A stretch of DNA of 6,357 bases. Source: an uncultured bacterium. Its GTDB lineage: Bacteria; Bacillota; Clostridia; Oscillospirales; Acutalibacteraceae. The translations under genes were made by a program, and so were the position numbers. Of the stretch, positions 5,854 through 6,357 are shown in pieces. The notes under the pieces are model-generated. The model was not told the origin of the DNA and did not search any database. It worked only from the letters and a program-made list of their open reading frames with translations. The DNA lies in assembly GCA_905215855.1 (NCBI GenBank), contig CAJMRT010000071.1:1-6357 (forward strand). The letters are read 5' to 3'. Numbering within the stretch: the stretch's first letter is position 1; each line of letters starts with the position of its first letter.

Positions 5854-6330
5854 ATGGCATATGAAGATAAAAAGGATTTTAATGCTATGCTTATGGATAG
5901 CAAGGATATGCCTAAATTTCAAATAATCACAGATGAAAAGAGTATTAAAAAATATGGTGGAGATAAAATGTATTTTGCACCGCCTATTGACTATGATAAA
6001 GTAATGCGACTTGTGCCTTGTGGAAAATTACTTACAGTAGGTACAATAAGGGAATTCTTTGCTAAACAAAGCGGTGCTGATTTTACAGAGCCTATAACAG
6101 CCGGAATTTTTGTTTCAATAGTTGCATGGGCGAGTTATCAACGCACAGAGGATAAAACCCCTTATTGGAGAACATTAAAAGCAAATGGAGAATTAAATGC
6201 AAAGTATCCGGGAGGTGTTGAGGCACAAAAGGAGATGCTTGAAAAAGAGGGACATATCGTAATCCAAAAAGGTAGAACCAATATTAAGTATTATGTTAAG
6301 GACTACGAAAAAGCATTATTTACATTGTAA
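5854..6330 (+). CDS. MGMT-family, alkyltransferase-like protein lacking the acceptor cysteine
   Basis: The 158-residue protein matches the DNA-binding domain of O6-methylguanine-DNA methyltransferase. The order is VPCGKLLTVGTIREFF (54-69, the helix-turn-helix entry, compare IPxGxVxTYGxIA), TPYWRTLKANGEL (102-114, compare IPCHRVIxxxGxL), then PGGVEAQKEMLEKEG (119-133, compare GGxxxKxxLLxxEG). The acceptor motif PCHR reads P103-Y104-W105-R106, so the alkyl-accepting cysteine is Tyr. The conserved Tyr of TYG is V62, and the arginine finger also seems absent. It therefore should not repair by alkyl transfer. Alkyltransferase-like (ATL) proteins, with Trp or Ala in place of Cys, bind O6-alkylguanine and flag it for nucleotide excision repair, and a similar role is inferred here. 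Residues 1-50 form an extra N-terminal part of unknown function. GGAGG (5840-5844) lies 9 bases before the ATG. The gene is complete; no clear terminator is visible before the window ends. Confidence 0.82.
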   Translation: MAYEDKKDFNAMLMDSKDMPKFQIITDEKSIKKYGGDKMYFAPPIDYDKVMRLVPCGKLLTVGTIREFFAKQSGADFTEPITAGIFVSIVAWASYQRTEDKTPYWRTLKANGELNAKYPGGVEAQKEMLEKEGHIVIQKGRTNIKYYVKDYEKALFTL

Positions 6331-6357
6331 TAGATAATGTGAAAATTCAAGTTTTTG

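Noticed and set aside
6324..6344. Possible hairpin ACATT...AATGT after the last gene
   Set aside because: Only five A/T-rich pairs and no following T tract close by; too weak to call a terminator.
1..6357. CRISPR array, insertion sequence, tRNA or rRNA
   Set aside because: No regularly spaced repeats, transposase-like protein, terminal inverted repeats or recognisable RNA gene was found by reading both strands.

Overview
The window comes from the chromosome of a low-GC Gram-positive bacterium, most likely an anaerobic gut member of the Clostridia (Ruminococcus, Eubacterium or Oscillospiraceae-like). This rests on consensus sigma-A-type promoters, strong GGAGG ribosome binding sites, a surface protein with a sortase-like C-terminus, an RlmD-type methyltransferase with an Fe-S cluster, and the style of the proteins. 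The exact taxon cannot be read from the sequence.

Layout. At 1-259 (minus) is the 5' part of a membrane-anchored protein that runs off the left edge. Divergent from it, across a 210-base intergenic region, is a 373-residue secreted protein at 470-1591 (plus). It has three beta-rich repeats, a Ser/Thr/Asn linker and a degenerate LPXTG-like tail. Its promoter is preceded by a direct repeat with the geometry of a LytTR-family response-regulator site. Two back-to-back terminators separate it from the convergent murC gene (1713-3113, minus), which makes UDP-N-acetylmuramate--L-alanine ligase. A 283-base region with outward-facing promoters separates murC from rlmD (3397-4767, plus), a 23S rRNA uracil-C5 methyltransferase.

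Downstream of rlmD on the same strand are three small genes that look more AT-rich. They encode a GNAT acetyltransferase (4772-5209), whose ribosome binding site overlaps the end of rlmD, a Nudix hydrolase (5257-5790), and an MGMT-like protein (5854-6330). In the last one the alkyl-accepting PCHR motif reads PYWR, so it resembles a non-catalytic alkyltransferase-like protein. It has its own near-consensus promoter, and a 15-bp palindrome lies across the -35 box.

The genes fall into three themes: cell surface and wall (secreted repeat protein, MurC), ribosome modification (RlmD), and a small accessory group that may deal with damaged nucleotides or alkylated DNA (Nudix plus ATL-like protein, with a GNAT of unknown substrate). 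No mobile element, CRISPR array, tRNA or rRNA was seen. The most interesting signals are the LytTR-like direct repeat, the palindrome over the last promoter, and the altered active-site motif in the MGMT-like protein.
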